Positions 8,436-18,524 of a stretch of DNA of 64,000 nt are shown one piece after another (position 1 is the first letter of the stretch; each line of letters starts with the position of its first letter). The position numbers were made by a program, and so were the translations under genes. This DNA comes from Mesorhizobium sp. B1-1-8 (GTDB lineage: Bacteria > Pseudomonadota > Alphaproteobacteria > Rhizobiales > Rhizobiaceae): the NCBI RefSeq assembly GCF_006442795.2, contig NZ_CP083956.1, positions 434,001 through 498,000 on the forward strand, read 5' to 3'. The notes under the pieces were generated by a model. It was not told the DNA's origin and searched no databases. It worked only from the letters and a program-made list of their open reading frames with translations.

Positions 8436-9866
8436 TCATCCGGCGGTCGGCGTGGCAAGCAGCCAGAGGCCGAAGACCGTGTAGGCGATCATCAGGACAG
8501 TCAGCGGGAGCTGGCTGAACGCTGCGCGCGAAGCGTGCTTGTGCAGGCGCCAGGCGAGGCCGTGCGCGATGAGCACCGCCAGCATATGGCCGGCGATGAT
8601 GACTCCCGCCTGCAGGTTCCAGAGCCACCAGGCAGACTCGGCGCCGGCGACGATACCCGCCTCGACTGTCATATCGGCGGTGCCGAACAGATTCCAGCCG
8701 AGCGCGAAGGGGTCCGACAGAGCGCCCAGCGCATACTGGCCGTCGACCAGTAGCGCGGTGAGGTAATGCGCGATGTGGTAGGCAAGCGCGATCGGCACGA
8801 TCGACCACACCAGCAGGCCGGCGGACTCGCCGAAGGCGATCCTGTCGCCGGCGAGGCGCTGGCCGAGAAAGACGGCCAGCGCGAACACCGCGCCGAGCAG
8901 GATGAAGGTCAGGACGAGGCCGAAGCTGCCGATGCCGATCAGCGCGGTGCGGCCCGGGTATTCCAGCGGGTTGACGCCGAACAGGCCGAGCCAGAAGAAG
9001 GTTTTCGACAGGCCGTCGAAGGACACCGAAGAGAGCGCCAGCAAGACGAAGGCGACGCCGCTCGGCGGCATTGGTTCGGCCGCCAGCAATTTGGCGCCCG
9101 GCCAGCACAGATGAAGCCGGCCTTGATCGCGCTGGAGAGGCGCGAAGCGGGCCACCATGGAAAAAAAGAGGCTGAGGAATTCGCCGCGCCGGCTCCAGTC
9201 GCGATAGCCGAAGACGAGCATTGCGATGAAGCTGAGGAGCCAGTAGAGGCCGGCGGCATACGCCAGGCGCGCCGGGTCGTCGGGCGCCGCATCGATCAGT
9301 TCGAACCAGGCGAAGGCGAAGAAGAGGACAAAGGCCGGCCAGAAGCCGAGCCATGAGGGCAGGCGCGATGGCTGCGTTTCGTCTTTGCGTTCGCGGGTCA
9401 CGACGCGCAAGGGGCCGTACCATGGGTTGAGCCATGACCAGAGATTGCCGAACACACTCTGTAGCAGGGTGAAGCCGGCCCAAAGCAGTGTCCAGATCAC
9501 CAAAGGCAGCGGGTTGGAGAGCGGGTCGCGGCTGCCCAGCAGGCCGGCGCCGATGAGGAACGCGAAGCCGACGAAGGAAACCAGGCTGACGATGGTGCGC
9601 GGCCTGTCACCAAAGGTGAAGAGTGACAGGCGCCGGCGCCAGAAACGGTCGAGCGCGGCGGGCGGCAGCAGCGCCAGGACGAAGAAGCTGACGGCGACAG
9701 CCAGCGCGCCGCCGGCGATGTAGTAGCCGGTCGGCAGGAGGAGGACGTGGCCGCGGTCGGAGGCATGGGCGAAGGCGGGGGTGGGGAGGAGTGCGAAAGC
9801 GAGCGCCTTAATGGCCTGTCTGCAGCGATGGCGCTTTACGGCACCCCCCTCTGTCCTGCCGGACAT
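8436..9866 (-). CDS. Conserved multi-pass membrane protein, function unknown
   Basis: About 476 residues with a signal-like N-terminus (AIKALAFALLPTPAFAHASD) and roughly 11-12 hydrophobic segments; I recognise no catalytic motif. The only usable ATG before the signal peptide, at 9866, lies inside a palindromic repeat (ATGTCCGGCAGG of the CATCTCCCCC element), so the repeat seems to supply both start codon and ribosome site. No GTG or TTG lies between the repeat and the signal peptide. The gene is tandem with pncB, upstream on the same strand. Confidence 0.75.
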   Translation of the reverse strand: MSGRTEGGAVKRHRCRQAIKALAFALLPTPAFAHASDRGHVLLLPTGYYIAGGALAVAVSFFVLALLPPAALDRFWRRRLSLFTFGDRPRTIVSLVSFVGFAFLIGAGLLGSRDPLSNPLPLVIWTLLWAGFTLLQSVFGNLWSWLNPWYGPLRVVTRERKDETQPSRLPSWLGFWPAFVLFFAFAWFELIDAAPDDPARLAYAAGLYWLLSFIAMLVFGYRDWSRRGEFLSLFFSMVARFAPLQRDQGRLHLCWPGAKLLAAEPMPPSGVAFVLLALSSVSFDGLSKTFFWLGLFGVNPLEYPGRTALIGIGSFGLVLTFILLGAVFALAVFLGQRLAGDRIAFGESAGLLVWSIVPIALAYHIAHYLTALLVDGQYALGALSDPFALGWNLFGTADMTVEAGIVAGAESAWWLWNLQAGVIIAGHMLAVLIAHGLAWRLHKHASRAAFSQLPLTVLMIAYTVFGLWLLATPTAG

Positions 9867-10000
9867 CTCCCCCACAAGGGGGGAGATCAGCAGTTCGGGC
9901 GCTCGGCGCTCTTCTTGCGTCGTCGGCGATTGGCGAAAGCGAAGATGAAGTCCGATCTCCCCCCTCGTGGGGGAGATGTCCGGCAGGACAGAGGGGGGCG
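9842..10000. repeat. 159-bp palindromic element (copy B)
   Basis: Inverted arms CACCCCCCTCTGTCCTGCCG / CGGCAGGACAGAGGGGGG enclose CATCTCCCCCACAAGGGGGG and its reverse partner. Read on the minus strand the centre contains CTTTCGCCAATCGCCGACGA and CGAACTGCTGATCTCCCCCC, matching copy A. It overlaps the 5' end of the membrane-protein gene and separates it from pncB. Confidence 0.8.
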
Positions 10001-10050
10001 CGACGGAACTCAACCTATCTAGGAATTCCATTCGTCACAGCCTTCGCCCC

Positions 10051-11355
10051 TCATACCTTGACCAATTGCTCCACCCTGTCCTTCTCGCCGAAAATCTTGA
10101 GATAGCGCTTGATCTCCTTCTCATCGCCGGTCGCCTTGGCGGGGTTGTCGGAGAGCTTCACCGCCGGGCGGCCATTGGCTTCGCTGACCTTGCAGACCAG
10201 CGAGATGGCATCGAGGCTCTTGGTCTCGGTCGGCGCGCAGCCCTCGAAATCGTTGGTGAGATTGGTGCCCCAGCCGAAGGACATGCGCACCTTGCCGCGG
10301 AAATGGTGATACGTCTCCTCGATGGTCTCGACCTCCAGCCCGTCGGAGAAGATAAGCAGCTTCTGTTTCGGGTCCTTGCCCTTTTCGCGCCACCAGGACA
10401 GGATCTTTTCGCCGCCCTCGATCGGCGGCGCGCTGTCGGGGCGGAAGCCGGTCCAGTCGGCGATCCAGTCCGGCGCGTCGCGCAGGAAGGCGGCCGTGCC
10501 GAAAGTGTCGGGCAGGACGATCAAGAGATTGCCGCCATAGTAGCGCTGCCAGTCCTGCAGCACCTTGTACGGCGCCTCGCGCAATTCCATTTCGGACCGG
10601 GCGAGCGCGGCAAACACCATCGGCAATTCATGCGCGTTGGTGCCGAGCGCCTCAAGGTCGTTATCCATGGCTAAAAGCACGTTGGAGGTGCCGGTGAAGG
10701 CCTCGCCGATGCCTTCCTTCAGTGCTTCGACACACCAGCGCTGCCACAGGAAGGAATGCCGGCGGCGGGTGCCGAAATCGGAAATGCGGATACCGGGCAA
10801 GGCCTTGAGCCGCTCGGTCTTGGCCCACATCTTGGCCTTGGCGCGGGCATAGAGCACGTCGAGCGCGAACGGCCCGAAGGAGCGCATGGCCGCGCGGGAG
10901 CGCAGCTCGTTGATGATGGCGAGCGCCGGGATTTCCCAGAGCGTGGTGTACATCCAAGGGCCCGGAAAGGACAGTTCGTACTGGCCGTCGCGCCTGGAGA
11001 GTTCGTAGTCGGGCAGCCGGAAGCCTTCCAGCCAGGCGAGGAATTCCGGCTCGAATATCTGCTTGCGGCCATAGAAAGTGTTGCCGCCCAGCCAGATCAT
11101 CTCTTTTTTAGAGAAGCGCAGCGTGCGGGCATGGTCGAGCTGCTCGCGCAATTCGCCCTCGTCGATCTCATCGGCAAGGCGCACCGAAGTGGTGCGGTTG
11201 ATCAAGGTGAAGGTGGCGTCGACCTTGGGGTACATGCCCCAGATCATCTGCAGCATCAAAAGCTTGTAGAAGTCGGTGTCCAGCAGGCTGCGGACGATCG
11301 GATCGAGCTTCCAGGTGTGGTTGTAGACGCGCCGCGCTATATCGGTCCGTGCCAT
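10051..11355 (-). CDS. pncB: Nicotinate phosphoribosyltransferase
   Basis: 434-residue NAPRTase making nicotinate mononucleotide from nicotinate and PRPP, the second step of NAD salvage after PncA. Diagnostic segments are [14 protein letters not shown] near residue 24, [10 protein letters not shown], which carries the histidine that is phosphorylated in this family, and the phosphate-binding [11 protein letters not shown] near residue 370. Length and motif order are full. It starts divergently from the agmatinase gene, about 190 bp away. Confidence 0.95.
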   Translation of the reverse strand: MARTDIARRVYNHTWKLDPIVRSLLDTDFYKLLMLQMIWGMYPKVDATFTLINRTTSVRLADEIDEGELREQLDHARTLRFSKKEMIWLGGNTFYGRKQIFEPEFLAWLEGFRLPDYELSRRDGQYELSFPGPWMYTTLWEIPALAIINELRSRAAMRSFGPFALDVLYARAKAKMWAKTERLKALPGIRISDFGTRRRHSFLWQRWCVEALKEGIGEAFTGTSNVLLAMDNDLEALGTNAHELPMVFAALARSEMELREAPYKVLQDWQRYYGGNLLIVLPDTFGTAAFLRDAPDWIADWTGFRPDSAPPIEGGEKILSWWREKGKDPKQKLLIFSDGLEVETIEETYHHFRGKVRMSFGWGTNLTNDFEGCAPTETKSLDAISLVCKVSEANGRPAVKLSDNPAKATGDEKEIKRYLKIFGEKDRVEQLVKV

Positions 11356-11546
11356 ATCTCGTCACCACTTTCGCCATTGGCTATAGCCAATGGCCTCTTA
11401 GCATTGAATTTTTGATCGCGCTGCCCGCTTTGCAAGCTGGCCCGACAAAAAGAGCCGGCCTGCGGCAAACGGCAGGCCCGAATGCATTTGATTTTTCGTA
11501 TGCCCTACCGGACACTCCAGCCAAGACAGTCAGGAGGAGAAACGGC

Positions 11547-12602
11547 ATGGGTTACGATCGCGGCAAGCTCGAAGCGTTGCGCCGCAAATATGGCGAGAGC
11601 CACGGCGGCGAGATGTTCGACCCGAAATTCCGCAAGGTCGCCGACAAGATCTTCTCCAAGAGCGGCACGCGGCTGGCGCCTTATTCCGGCATCCCGACCT
11701 TCCTGGCAGCACCTTACCGGCAGGTGGCGGCCGACGATGCGGATTTCGGCGACCTGCAGGTGGCGATGATGGGCGTTCCGATGGATCTCGGCGTCACCAA
11801 CCGGCCGGGCGCGCGCTTCGGGCCCCGGGCGCTGCGTGCCATCGAGCGCATCGGCCCGTACAATCATGTGCTGGAATGCGCGCCGACGCATGAACTTCGC
11901 GTCGCCGATATCGGCGACACGCCGTTCCGCAGCCGCTACCGGCTGGAGATCAGCCATGAGGATATCGAGCGCCGCACCAACCAGATCGTCGATGCCGGCG
12001 TGTTGCCACTCTCGGTCGGCGGCGACCACTCGATCAGCCATCCGATCCTGAAGGCGGTCGGGAAAAAGGCGCCGGTCGGCCTCATCCACATCGACGCCCA
12101 TTGCGACACCAGCGGGCTGTTCGACATGACCAAGTTCCACCATGGCGGGCCGTTCCGCAACGCGGTGCTGGACGGCGTGCTCGACCCGACGCGCACCATC
12201 CAGATCGGCATTCGCGGCTCGGCCGAATATCTTTGGGAATTCACCTACGAATCCGGCATGACCGTGGTGCATGCCGAGGAGGTGACCGGGCTCGGCATCC
12301 CCGCCATCATCGAGAAGGCGCGCAAGATCGCCGGCGACGGGCCGACCTACATCTCCTTCGACATCGACAGCATCGATCCGGCCTTCGCGCCGGGCACCGG
12401 CACGCCTGAGGTCGGCGGGCTGACGACGCGCGAGGTGCTGGAGCTGCTGCGCGGTCTGAAGGGCCTCAATATCGTCGGCGGCGACGTCGTCGAGGTGGCG
12501 CCGCAATATGACGCCACCACCAACACCGCGCATGCCGGCGCCCAGGTGCTGTTCGAGATCCTCAGCCTGATGGTGTTCAGCCCGGCGATCAGGAAGACCT
12601 GA
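11547..12602 (+). CDS. speB: Agmatinase / guanidino-acid ureohydrolase
   Basis: 351-residue arginase-family enzyme. All six Mn ligands are present: H161 (GGDHSI), D183, H185 and D187 (HIDAHCD), D272 and D274 (SFDIDSIDP). The start at 11547 follows AGGAGG at 11532. Its product is urea, which links it to the urease cluster in this window. Members of this branch may prefer agmatine, guanidinobutyrate or guanidinopropionate, and the sequence alone does not decide. Confidence 0.88.
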   Translation: MGYDRGKLEALRRKYGESHGGEMFDPKFRKVADKIFSKSGTRLAPYSGIPTFLAAPYRQVAADDADFGDLQVAMMGVPMDLGVTNRPGARFGPRALRAIERIGPYNHVLECAPTHELRVADIGDTPFRSRYRLEISHEDIERRTNQIVDAGVLPLSVGGDHSISHPILKAVGKKAPVGLIHIDAHCDTSGLFDMTKFHHGGPFRNAVLDGVLDPTRTIQIGIRGSAEYLWEFTYESGMTVVHAEEVTGLGIPAIIEKARKIAGDGPTYISFDIDSIDPAFAPGTGTPEVGGLTTREVLELLRGLKGLNIVGGDVVEVAPQYDATTNTAHAGAQVLFEILSLMVFSPAIRKT

Positions 12603-12618
12603 GACAACGCAGAATCTA

Positions 12619-12645
12619 ACGGCCGCCGGACGACGTGGCGGCCGT
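12619..12645. terminator. Bidirectional stem-loop between convergent speB and MATE genes
   Basis: ACGGCCGCC at 12619 pairs with GGCGGCCGT at 12637 around a 9-base loop. The gene ends converge here (speB stops at 12602, the exporter at 12645). There is no T tract, so termination efficiency is uncertain. Confidence 0.5.
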
Positions 12646-14048
12646 CAATGCCCGAAGGACAGCGCCGGCGCGATGCGATCGCGCCGCAGCCAGCGCGCCA
12701 AAAGCAGCGCCGCCACCACGGCCAGTCCGGACGCCAGGCCGATCCAGATGCCGACGCCGTTGAAGCCGAAATGGAAGGCGAGCAGCACGCCGAGCGGCAA
12801 GCCCACGCCCCAATAGCCGATCGCGGCATAGATCATCGGCACCTTGGTGTCGTGCAGGCCGCGCAGCATGCCGGAGGCCACCGCCTGCGCACCGTCGAAG
12901 ATCTGGAACAGCGCGGCAAAAACCAGGAACGACACGGCAAGCGCGATCACCCTGGTATTGGCCGGATCGGCAAGATCTATGAAGGCGCTGATCAAAAGCT
13001 GCGGCCACAGGATCATCACCAGTCCCATCAGCGCCATGAACGAGACGCCGATGACAAAGGCGGTCCAGCCGGCGCGCGAAACGCCTTCCGGATTGCCGGC
13101 GCCGTGGGCGAGGCCGACACGTACCGTCACCGCCTGGTTGAGGCCGAGCGGCACCATGAAGGATATCGAGGCGATCTGGATGGCGATGGCGTGGGCAGCG
13201 AGCGAATCCGCGTCGATCAGGCCCATCAGCAGTGCGGCCGCATTGAAGATCGTCACCTCGAAGGCGAGGATGCCGGCGATCGGCAGGCCAAGTCTGAGCA
13301 AACCGCGAAAGCGCGGCCAGTCGGCGCGCCAGAAGCGGCCGAACAGGCGGTAGCGGCGGAATTTCTTCTCCAGCAGGACCACCGCAGCCAAGCCGGCGAA
13401 CATCAGCGTGCTGGAGAGCGTGGTGGCGAGACCCGAGCCGGCAATGCCCATCGAACGGATGCCGAGATTGCCGAACATGAACACCCAGTTGAAGAGGGCG
13501 TTGCAGGCGACGGCGACGAAGACGATGACCAGCGCCCAGCCCGGCCGCTCCAGCGCCGAGATGAACGAGCGCAGCACGATGTAGGCGTAGAAGGGCAGCA
13601 CCGCCCATTCGAGCCAGCGCAGATAGATGCCGGCCTGATGCGCAAGGTCAGGCTTCTGGCCCATCGCCAGCAGCACCGGCTCGCCATGCCAGAGAAAGAT
13701 CCAGATCGGGATCGCGATCAGGATCGCCAGCCACAGGCCTTGGCGTACCGTGCGGCGCAGGTCGCGCACTGAATGGCGGCGGCGGCCGAGCTCGGTCGCC
13801 ATCATCGGCGAGGTCGCCAGCATCAGGCCGAGCCCGAAGATCAGCGGCATGAAATAGAGGTTGGTGCCAAGAGCGCCGGCGGCCAGCGTATCGGCGCCCA
13901 GTCGACCCATCATCATGACGTCGGTGGCAGTCATCGCGGTCTGGCCGAGATTGGTCAGCACCATCGGCCAGGCAAGCGCCAGCGTCGCCCTGATTTCCTG
14001 ACGCCAAAGATTTTCCGGCGCGCGAGCGCCGGCTTCGATCGCAGACAT
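12645..14048 (-). CDS. MATE-family multidrug/toxin exporter
   Basis: 467 residues with 12 predicted membrane spans in two homologous halves. The N-terminal MATE signature is seen in LAWPMVLTNLGQTAMTATDVMMMGRLG and the second half begins near residue 245 with GLPIAGILAFEVTIFNAAALLMG. It is a NorM-like Na+- or H+-coupled exporter of cationic compounds. It is divergent from the AraC regulator at 14278, across a gap of about 230 bp. Confidence 0.9.
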   Translation of the reverse strand: MSAIEAGARAPENLWRQEIRATLALAWPMVLTNLGQTAMTATDVMMMGRLGADTLAAGALGTNLYFMPLIFGLGLMLATSPMMATELGRRRHSVRDLRRTVRQGLWLAILIAIPIWIFLWHGEPVLLAMGQKPDLAHQAGIYLRWLEWAVLPFYAYIVLRSFISALERPGWALVIVFVAVACNALFNWVFMFGNLGIRSMGIAGSGLATTLSSTLMFAGLAAVVLLEKKFRRYRLFGRFWRADWPRFRGLLRLGLPIAGILAFEVTIFNAAALLMGLIDADSLAAHAIAIQIASISFMVPLGLNQAVTVRVGLAHGAGNPEGVSRAGWTAFVIGVSFMALMGLVMILWPQLLISAFIDLADPANTRVIALAVSFLVFAALFQIFDGAQAVASGMLRGLHDTKVPMIYAAIGYWGVGLPLGVLLAFHFGFNGVGIWIGLASGLAVVAALLLARWLRRDRIAPALSFGH

Positions 14049-14277
14049 TGTTCCGCTCTTTCAGATCGCGGCGCGTCGGGTCCTTGCCCGGAATCCGCGG
14101 TGCAAACGGCAAAACCTTCGGTTTCGCGGCGTTTGCGTCGTCTCTTGAACGAAATGCGACATGAAGGCAAGGGAGGAGGCGCGAGCAGCTATTGAGCCAG
14201 CGCCGCGTTCACTTGCCGACCGGGGACTGCTACGGATTGCCGGAGCAGGCGGACCGGCGCAGTGCCGGGAGGTGAGG

Positions 14278-15195
14278 ATGCCGTTCAGACGAAGAAAGAA
14301 CACGGCCGCGATCCCGCGCACGGTACCCGCCTTCGAGCACATCGTGACCGAAGCGAGCGACAGTTTTCTGTGGCGACTCGATGATTACCCTTGGGAGCGC
14401 AATGTCTGGAACTTCCATCCCGAATACGAAATCCATCTCTTGCGGAAATCGTCGGGCGTCGTCCTGGTCGGCGACCATATCGGCGAGTTCGGGCCGGGCT
14501 ACCTGACCATCGTCGGCGGCGGGCTGCCGCATGACTGGGTGACAGCGGTGCAGCCCGGCGAGTTGATCGAGGGCCGCGATATCGTGCTGCAGTTCGATCC
14601 CGAACGGCTGCGCGGCTCGGCCGGGCTGCTGCCGGAACTGCGCGAGCTGGAACCGTTCCTGGAGCGCTCGCTGCGCGGCATGGTCTTCCACGGCCAGACC
14701 GCGCTCGACGGCGCCGAGCTGATGGAGAGAATGGGCGAGGTGCATGGGCTGGCACGGTTACGTCTGTTCCTCGAGTTACTCGACCTTCTGGCCGCCACCG
14801 ATGAATACGAGCTCTTGTCGTCGCCCGACTTCTCCCCGCTTCTCGACGCGGAATCGCTGGACATCGTCCAGCGTTCTCTGACCTATCTGTTCCAGCATTT
14901 CGCCGAGGATTTGAAGCTGCCAGACGTGGCTCAATTGGCCGGCATGAGCGAAAGCGCCTTCTCGCGCTTCTTCCAGAAGAACACCGGCAACTCGTTCAGC
15001 GACCATGTCGCCAAGCTCAGGCTCTGGCAGGCCTGCAAGCTGCTCGCCGATACCGAGATCCCGATCACCGACATCTGTTTCCAGGTCGGCTACATGAATA
15101 TCTCGAACTTCAACCGCGCCTTCCTGCGCAAGCACAAGATGACGCCGTCATCCTATCGCAAGCTGTCGCGGCAGCGGCTGACGCTGCGGGCCTGA
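14278..15195 (+). CDS. AraC-family transcriptional regulator
   Basis: 305 residues. The N-terminal half is a cupin-type sensor (FHPEYEIHLLRKSSG...GPGYLTIVGGGLPHDW) and residues about 200-300 form two HTH motifs (LPDVAQLAGMSESAFSRFF and ITDICFQVGYMNISNFNRAF). The ATG at 14278 has GGGAGGTGAGG immediately upstream; an in-frame ATG at 14161 is less likely. It directly precedes and shares orientation with the sugar ABC operon at 15437-20660, so it most likely activates that operon. Confidence 0.9.
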   Translation: MPFRRRKNTAAIPRTVPAFEHIVTEASDSFLWRLDDYPWERNVWNFHPEYEIHLLRKSSGVVLVGDHIGEFGPGYLTIVGGGLPHDWVTAVQPGELIEGRDIVLQFDPERLRGSAGLLPELRELEPFLERSLRGMVFHGQTALDGAELMERMGEVHGLARLRLFLELLDLLAATDEYELLSSPDFSPLLDAESLDIVQRSLTYLFQHFAEDLKLPDVAQLAGMSESAFSRFFQKNTGNSFSDHVAKLRLWQACKLLADTEIPITDICFQVGYMNISNFNRAFLRKHKMTPSSYRKLSRQRLTLRA

Positions 15196-15436
15196 TCGAG
15201 CCGGAAGCGGCTGCGCTTGATGGAGCTGATACTCGTGTGACGGGCGGACTCTGCCGGCGCCTTTTTTTGCGCCGCACAATGCATAAAAGTACAGGTCTGC
15301 TGCAACGGGGCTTCTAGTCTCTGCCTTTCCAACTGCTCATTTTGGCGGCGGGTAGAAAGTCGACCAGGCGACGGTGAGGGTCGCTTGGTCCGAGGACCTG
15401 CCGCTTTCGCGAGTGTTCCTGGAGGAGAAAAACCAA

Positions 15437-16711
15437 ATGAATTCAAACCGGCTCGCTGCCAGCCTCGGCGCAGCGTTCGTGCTTACCGCTTCCGTATCAA
15501 CCGCAGCACTGGCGCAAGCGCCGGTCTGCTCGGCGCCGGTCAAGGTGCTGGCGCAGCCGCGCGACGGCTTGACGCTCCTGGAGAACTCCAAGGACGAGTT
15601 CAAAAAACTCTCCGGCGCCTCGTTCCAGATCGATTACCTCAACGAGAACGACCGCCGCGCCAAATCGCGCGCCGATGCCTCCACCGTCGGTAATTACAAC
15701 GTCTACTATGTCGACGAGGCCAATGTCGCGCTGTTTGCGTCCTCGGGCTGGATCGTGCCGCTGACCGACTATTATCCGACTGACTATGACTACGCGGACT
15801 TCGATCCGGGCCGCCAGAAGGTCGCCACCTATGACGGCAAGGTCTGGTTCGCGCCGCTGACCGGCGGCGGCGACCTGATGGTCTACCGCAAGGACGTGCT
15901 GGAAGCCGCCGGCATCCAGCCGCCGAAGACGCTGGAGGAGCTGATCGCCGACGTGCCGAAGCTGACCAATGCCGACAAGGGCGTGTACGGCATCGCGCTG
16001 CGCGGCGCGCGCGGCTCGGGCGCCAATGTCTGGCGCTGGATGCCTTTCTTCAAGGCCTATGGCGGCAAGTGGTTCGACGGCGACAAGCCGGCCTTCAATT
16101 CGGACGCCGCCGTCAAGGCGACGGAGACCTATCTCAAGCTGTTCAAGGACTCGGCCCCCGGCACGCAGACCGGCAGCTGGGATGAATCGACCGGCGCCTT
16201 CCTCTCCGGCCAGGTCGCCATCCTCGTCGAATCGACGCCGCTGTCGGGCATGGCGGTCGATCCCAAGACTTCGCAGGTGGTGGGCAACGTTGGCTTCCTG
16301 CCGCCGCCCTCGCCGCTGCCGGGCGGCGGCTACGGCCACGGGCTCGCCATCGGCACCAAGGCCAATGCAGACGACGCCGCGAAGAAATGCGCCGGCCTGT
16401 TCATCGCCTGGGCGACCTCGAAGGAGAACGAGAAGCGCCGGCTCGATGCGCATCAGTTCGGCGAGTTGAACCGCACCAGCATCCTCTCCAGCAAGGAATT
16501 CGCCGAGATCTACGGCGCCGACCTCGGCAAGGCGCTGGCCGACACCGGCAAGGTGACGGCGGTGAACTTCTGGCAGGATCCGCGCTGGCCGGATCTCGGC
16601 GACCGCTGGGGCATCATCCTCGAGGAACTGGTCACCGGCACCCGCACCGACATCAAGGGCGGCCTCAACGAGCTTGAGGCCTATGCCAACGAGCTGGTGA
16701 AGAAGAAGTAA
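15437..16711 (+). CDS. Sugar/polyol ABC transporter binding protein
   Basis: 424 residues with a Sec signal peptide (cleavage after STAALAQA near residue 30) and an SBP_bac_1 fold. The segment GIALRGARGSGANVWRWMPF is typical of the polyol-binding cluster. GGAGGAG precedes the ATG. It is the first gene of an operon whose products import a sugar alcohol; the operon's own dehydrogenase suggests xylitol, sorbitol or a related polyol. Confidence 0.9.
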   Translation: MNSNRLAASLGAAFVLTASVSTAALAQAPVCSAPVKVLAQPRDGLTLLENSKDEFKKLSGASFQIDYLNENDRRAKSRADASTVGNYNVYYVDEANVALFASSGWIVPLTDYYPTDYDYADFDPGRQKVATYDGKVWFAPLTGGGDLMVYRKDVLEAAGIQPPKTLEELIADVPKLTNADKGVYGIALRGARGSGANVWRWMPFFKAYGGKWFDGDKPAFNSDAAVKATETYLKLFKDSAPGTQTGSWDESTGAFLSGQVAILVESTPLSGMAVDPKTSQVVGNVGFLPPPSPLPGGGYGHGLAIGTKANADDAAKKCAGLFIAWATSKENEKRRLDAHQFGELNRTSILSSKEFAEIYGADLGKALADTGKVTAVNFWQDPRWPDLGDRWGIILEELVTGTRTDIKGGLNELEAYANELVKKK

Positions 16712-16719
16712 TCCTCCCG

Positions 16720-16774
16720 CCCGCGGCGCGGTCTCCGGCATTCGTCGGAATGCCGGAGATCCGTGCGCCGCGGG
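16720..16774 (+). other. Large stem-loop between binding-protein and permease genes
   Basis: CCCGCGGCGC (16720-16729) pairs with GCGCCGCGGG (16765-16774), and inside it TCTCCGGCATTC (16732) pairs with GAATGCCGGAGA (16748). It begins 9 bp after the SBP stop codon. Such hairpins usually protect the upstream mRNA end and limit read-through, giving excess binding protein. Confidence 0.7.
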
Positions 16775-16819
16775 TCACGCCAGCGGTCCAAGGCATCCGC
16801 GATACCCCGAGGATAGGCA

Positions 16820-17686
16820 ATGCGCCGACGCTCTTCCCTGCCCGTCACATTTCTCGTTCCTACCCTCGCCATCCTTCTGGTGCTGTCGATGGTGCCGACG
16901 CTCTACGCCATCGTGATCGCCTTGCAGAACCGCGAGCTGAGTTCGCCGGGCTATTCCTGGGTGTGGTTCTCGAATTTCGCCGATCTCTTCCTCGACCGCC
17001 GTTTCCTCAACGCCGTCTGGGTTTCGGTGAAATGGGAGATCGTCACCGTGGTAGCGACGATGGTGGTGGCGGTCGGGCTGGGTGTGCTGATGTTCGAGGT
17101 CGCCGGCCCACGCCTGCGCAATTTCTACTGTCTCCTGTTCATCATCCCGGTGCTTTTGCCGCGCGTCTCGGCTGGCTTCGTCTGGAAGTTCGCCTATCAC
17201 CCGCTCTACGGCATCGCCACCTATCCTTACCGGCTCGTCACCGGCGGGCTGATCTTCGATCCGCTGTCCAAGCCCGGCACCGCATTGTTCGCCGTCGCTT
17301 CGGTGGACGTCTGGCAATGGGGGCTGTTCTTCGCCGTCATCGTGCTGAAGCTGCTTGAAACCTTGCCGCCGCAACCGATCGAGGCGGCCAGGCTCGACCA
17401 CGCCAAGCGCTGGCAGATCCACGCCTATGTCACCTTGCCGATGCTGAAGGCGCCGCTGATCAGTCTGATGTTTGTCAAGATGATCGAATCGCTGCGCTCC
17501 TTCGACCTGATCTATGTGATGACGCGCGGCGGACCCGGCGTCGCGACGGAGACGCTCGACATGTACGCCTTCTCGCAAGGCTTTATCGAGTCCGGCAAGG
17601 TCTCCTATGCTTCGGCGATGGCGGTGCTGATGATGATCGCGACCGTCATCACCTTCACCATGCTGTGGAAGCGGGTGCAGGCATGA
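16820..17686 (+). CDS. Sugar ABC transporter permease (MalF/UgpA type)
   Basis: 288 residues, six membrane spans. The EAA loop is seen as [22 protein letters not shown] near residue 190. It pairs with the second permease, whose ATG overlaps its stop by four bases. The gap to the upstream SBP gene carries a strong stem-loop. Confidence 0.92.
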   Translation: MRRRSSLPVTFLVPTLAILLVLSMVPTLYAIVIALQNRELSSPGYSWVWFSNFADLFLDRRFLNAVWVSVKWEIVTVVATMVVAVGLGVLMFEVAGPRLRNFYCLLFIIPVLLPRVSAGFVWKFAYHPLYGIATYPYRLVTGGLIFDPLSKPGTALFAVASVDVWQWGLFFAVIVLKLLETLPPQPIEAARLDHAKRWQIHAYVTLPMLKAPLISLMFVKMIESLRSFDLIYVMTRGGPGVATETLDMYAFSQGFIESGKVSYASAMAVLMMIATVITFTMLWKRVQA

Positions 17687-18510
17687 AGCCATATCCGATA
17701 AGGCTGGGCCGGCTGATCGCCAAGGCCGTCCTAGCGCTGGCCGGATTCCTGGCCGTGTTCCCGCTTGTCTGGACGGCGCTCAACGCGCTCAAGAACAATG
17801 TCGACATCATCACGCGCGTGCCGAAGGTGATATTCACGCCGACGCTCGCCAACATCAGCTATATCCTCGGCCGCGACAGCGTGCTGACCGGGCTCTACAA
17901 CTCGGTCGTCGCCTGCGGTTCGGCGGTGCTGATCGGCGTCGTGCTCGGGCTGCCGGCGGCCTATGCGGTGGCGCGCTACCCAAACCGCTTCGCCGGCGAC
18001 ATCCAGTTCTTCGTGCTGTCGCTGCGCTTCCTGCCACCGGTGGCGGTAGCCATTCCGCTGATGGTGATCTGGCTGCAGGTCGGGCTCTACGACACTTTGC
18101 CGGCGCTGGTCGTCACCTATTCGCTGCTGACCATCTCGGTCATCATGTGGCTTGCCATTCCGGCCTTTCAGGGCGTCCCGAAGGAGATCGAGGAAGCCGC
18201 CTTCGTCGACGGCTACGGCGCCTATTCGGTTTTCTGGCGGATCGCGCTTCCCGTCGCGGCGCGCTCGCTCATAGGCGCCATCGCCTTCAGCTTCGTGCTG
18301 GTCTGGAACGAATTCCTGATTGCGCTGATGCTGTCGAGCTCCAACGCCAAGACGCTGCCGATCGTGGCTTCCGAGCTCTCCCAGCAAGGCATGAACGTGC
18401 CGTGGGGAATCCTCAACGCTTCGGTTGTGCTTCTGTCGCTGCCGCCGCTTTTGTTCCTCGGCGTTTTGAGCGGCTTCCTGAATTCCGTTTTCCGGCAAAA
18501 GAAAAGTTGA
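17683..18510 (+). CDS. Sugar ABC transporter permease (MalG/UgpE type)
   Basis: 275 residues, six membrane spans, with the EAA loop [21 protein letters not shown] near residue 170. ATGA coupling to the preceding permease fixes the start. Together the two permeases form the inner-membrane channel for the operon's polyol substrate. Confidence 0.92.
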   Translation: MKPYPIRLGRLIAKAVLALAGFLAVFPLVWTALNALKNNVDIITRVPKVIFTPTLANISYILGRDSVLTGLYNSVVACGSAVLIGVVLGLPAAYAVARYPNRFAGDIQFFVLSLRFLPPVAVAIPLMVIWLQVGLYDTLPALVVTYSLLTISVIMWLAIPAFQGVPKEIEEAAFVDGYGAYSVFWRIALPVAARSLIGAIAFSFVLVWNEFLIALMLSSSNAKTLPIVASELSQQGMNVPWGILNASVVLLSLPPLLFLGVLSGFLNSVFRQKKS

Positions 18511-18524
18511 TGCGAGGATACCCG

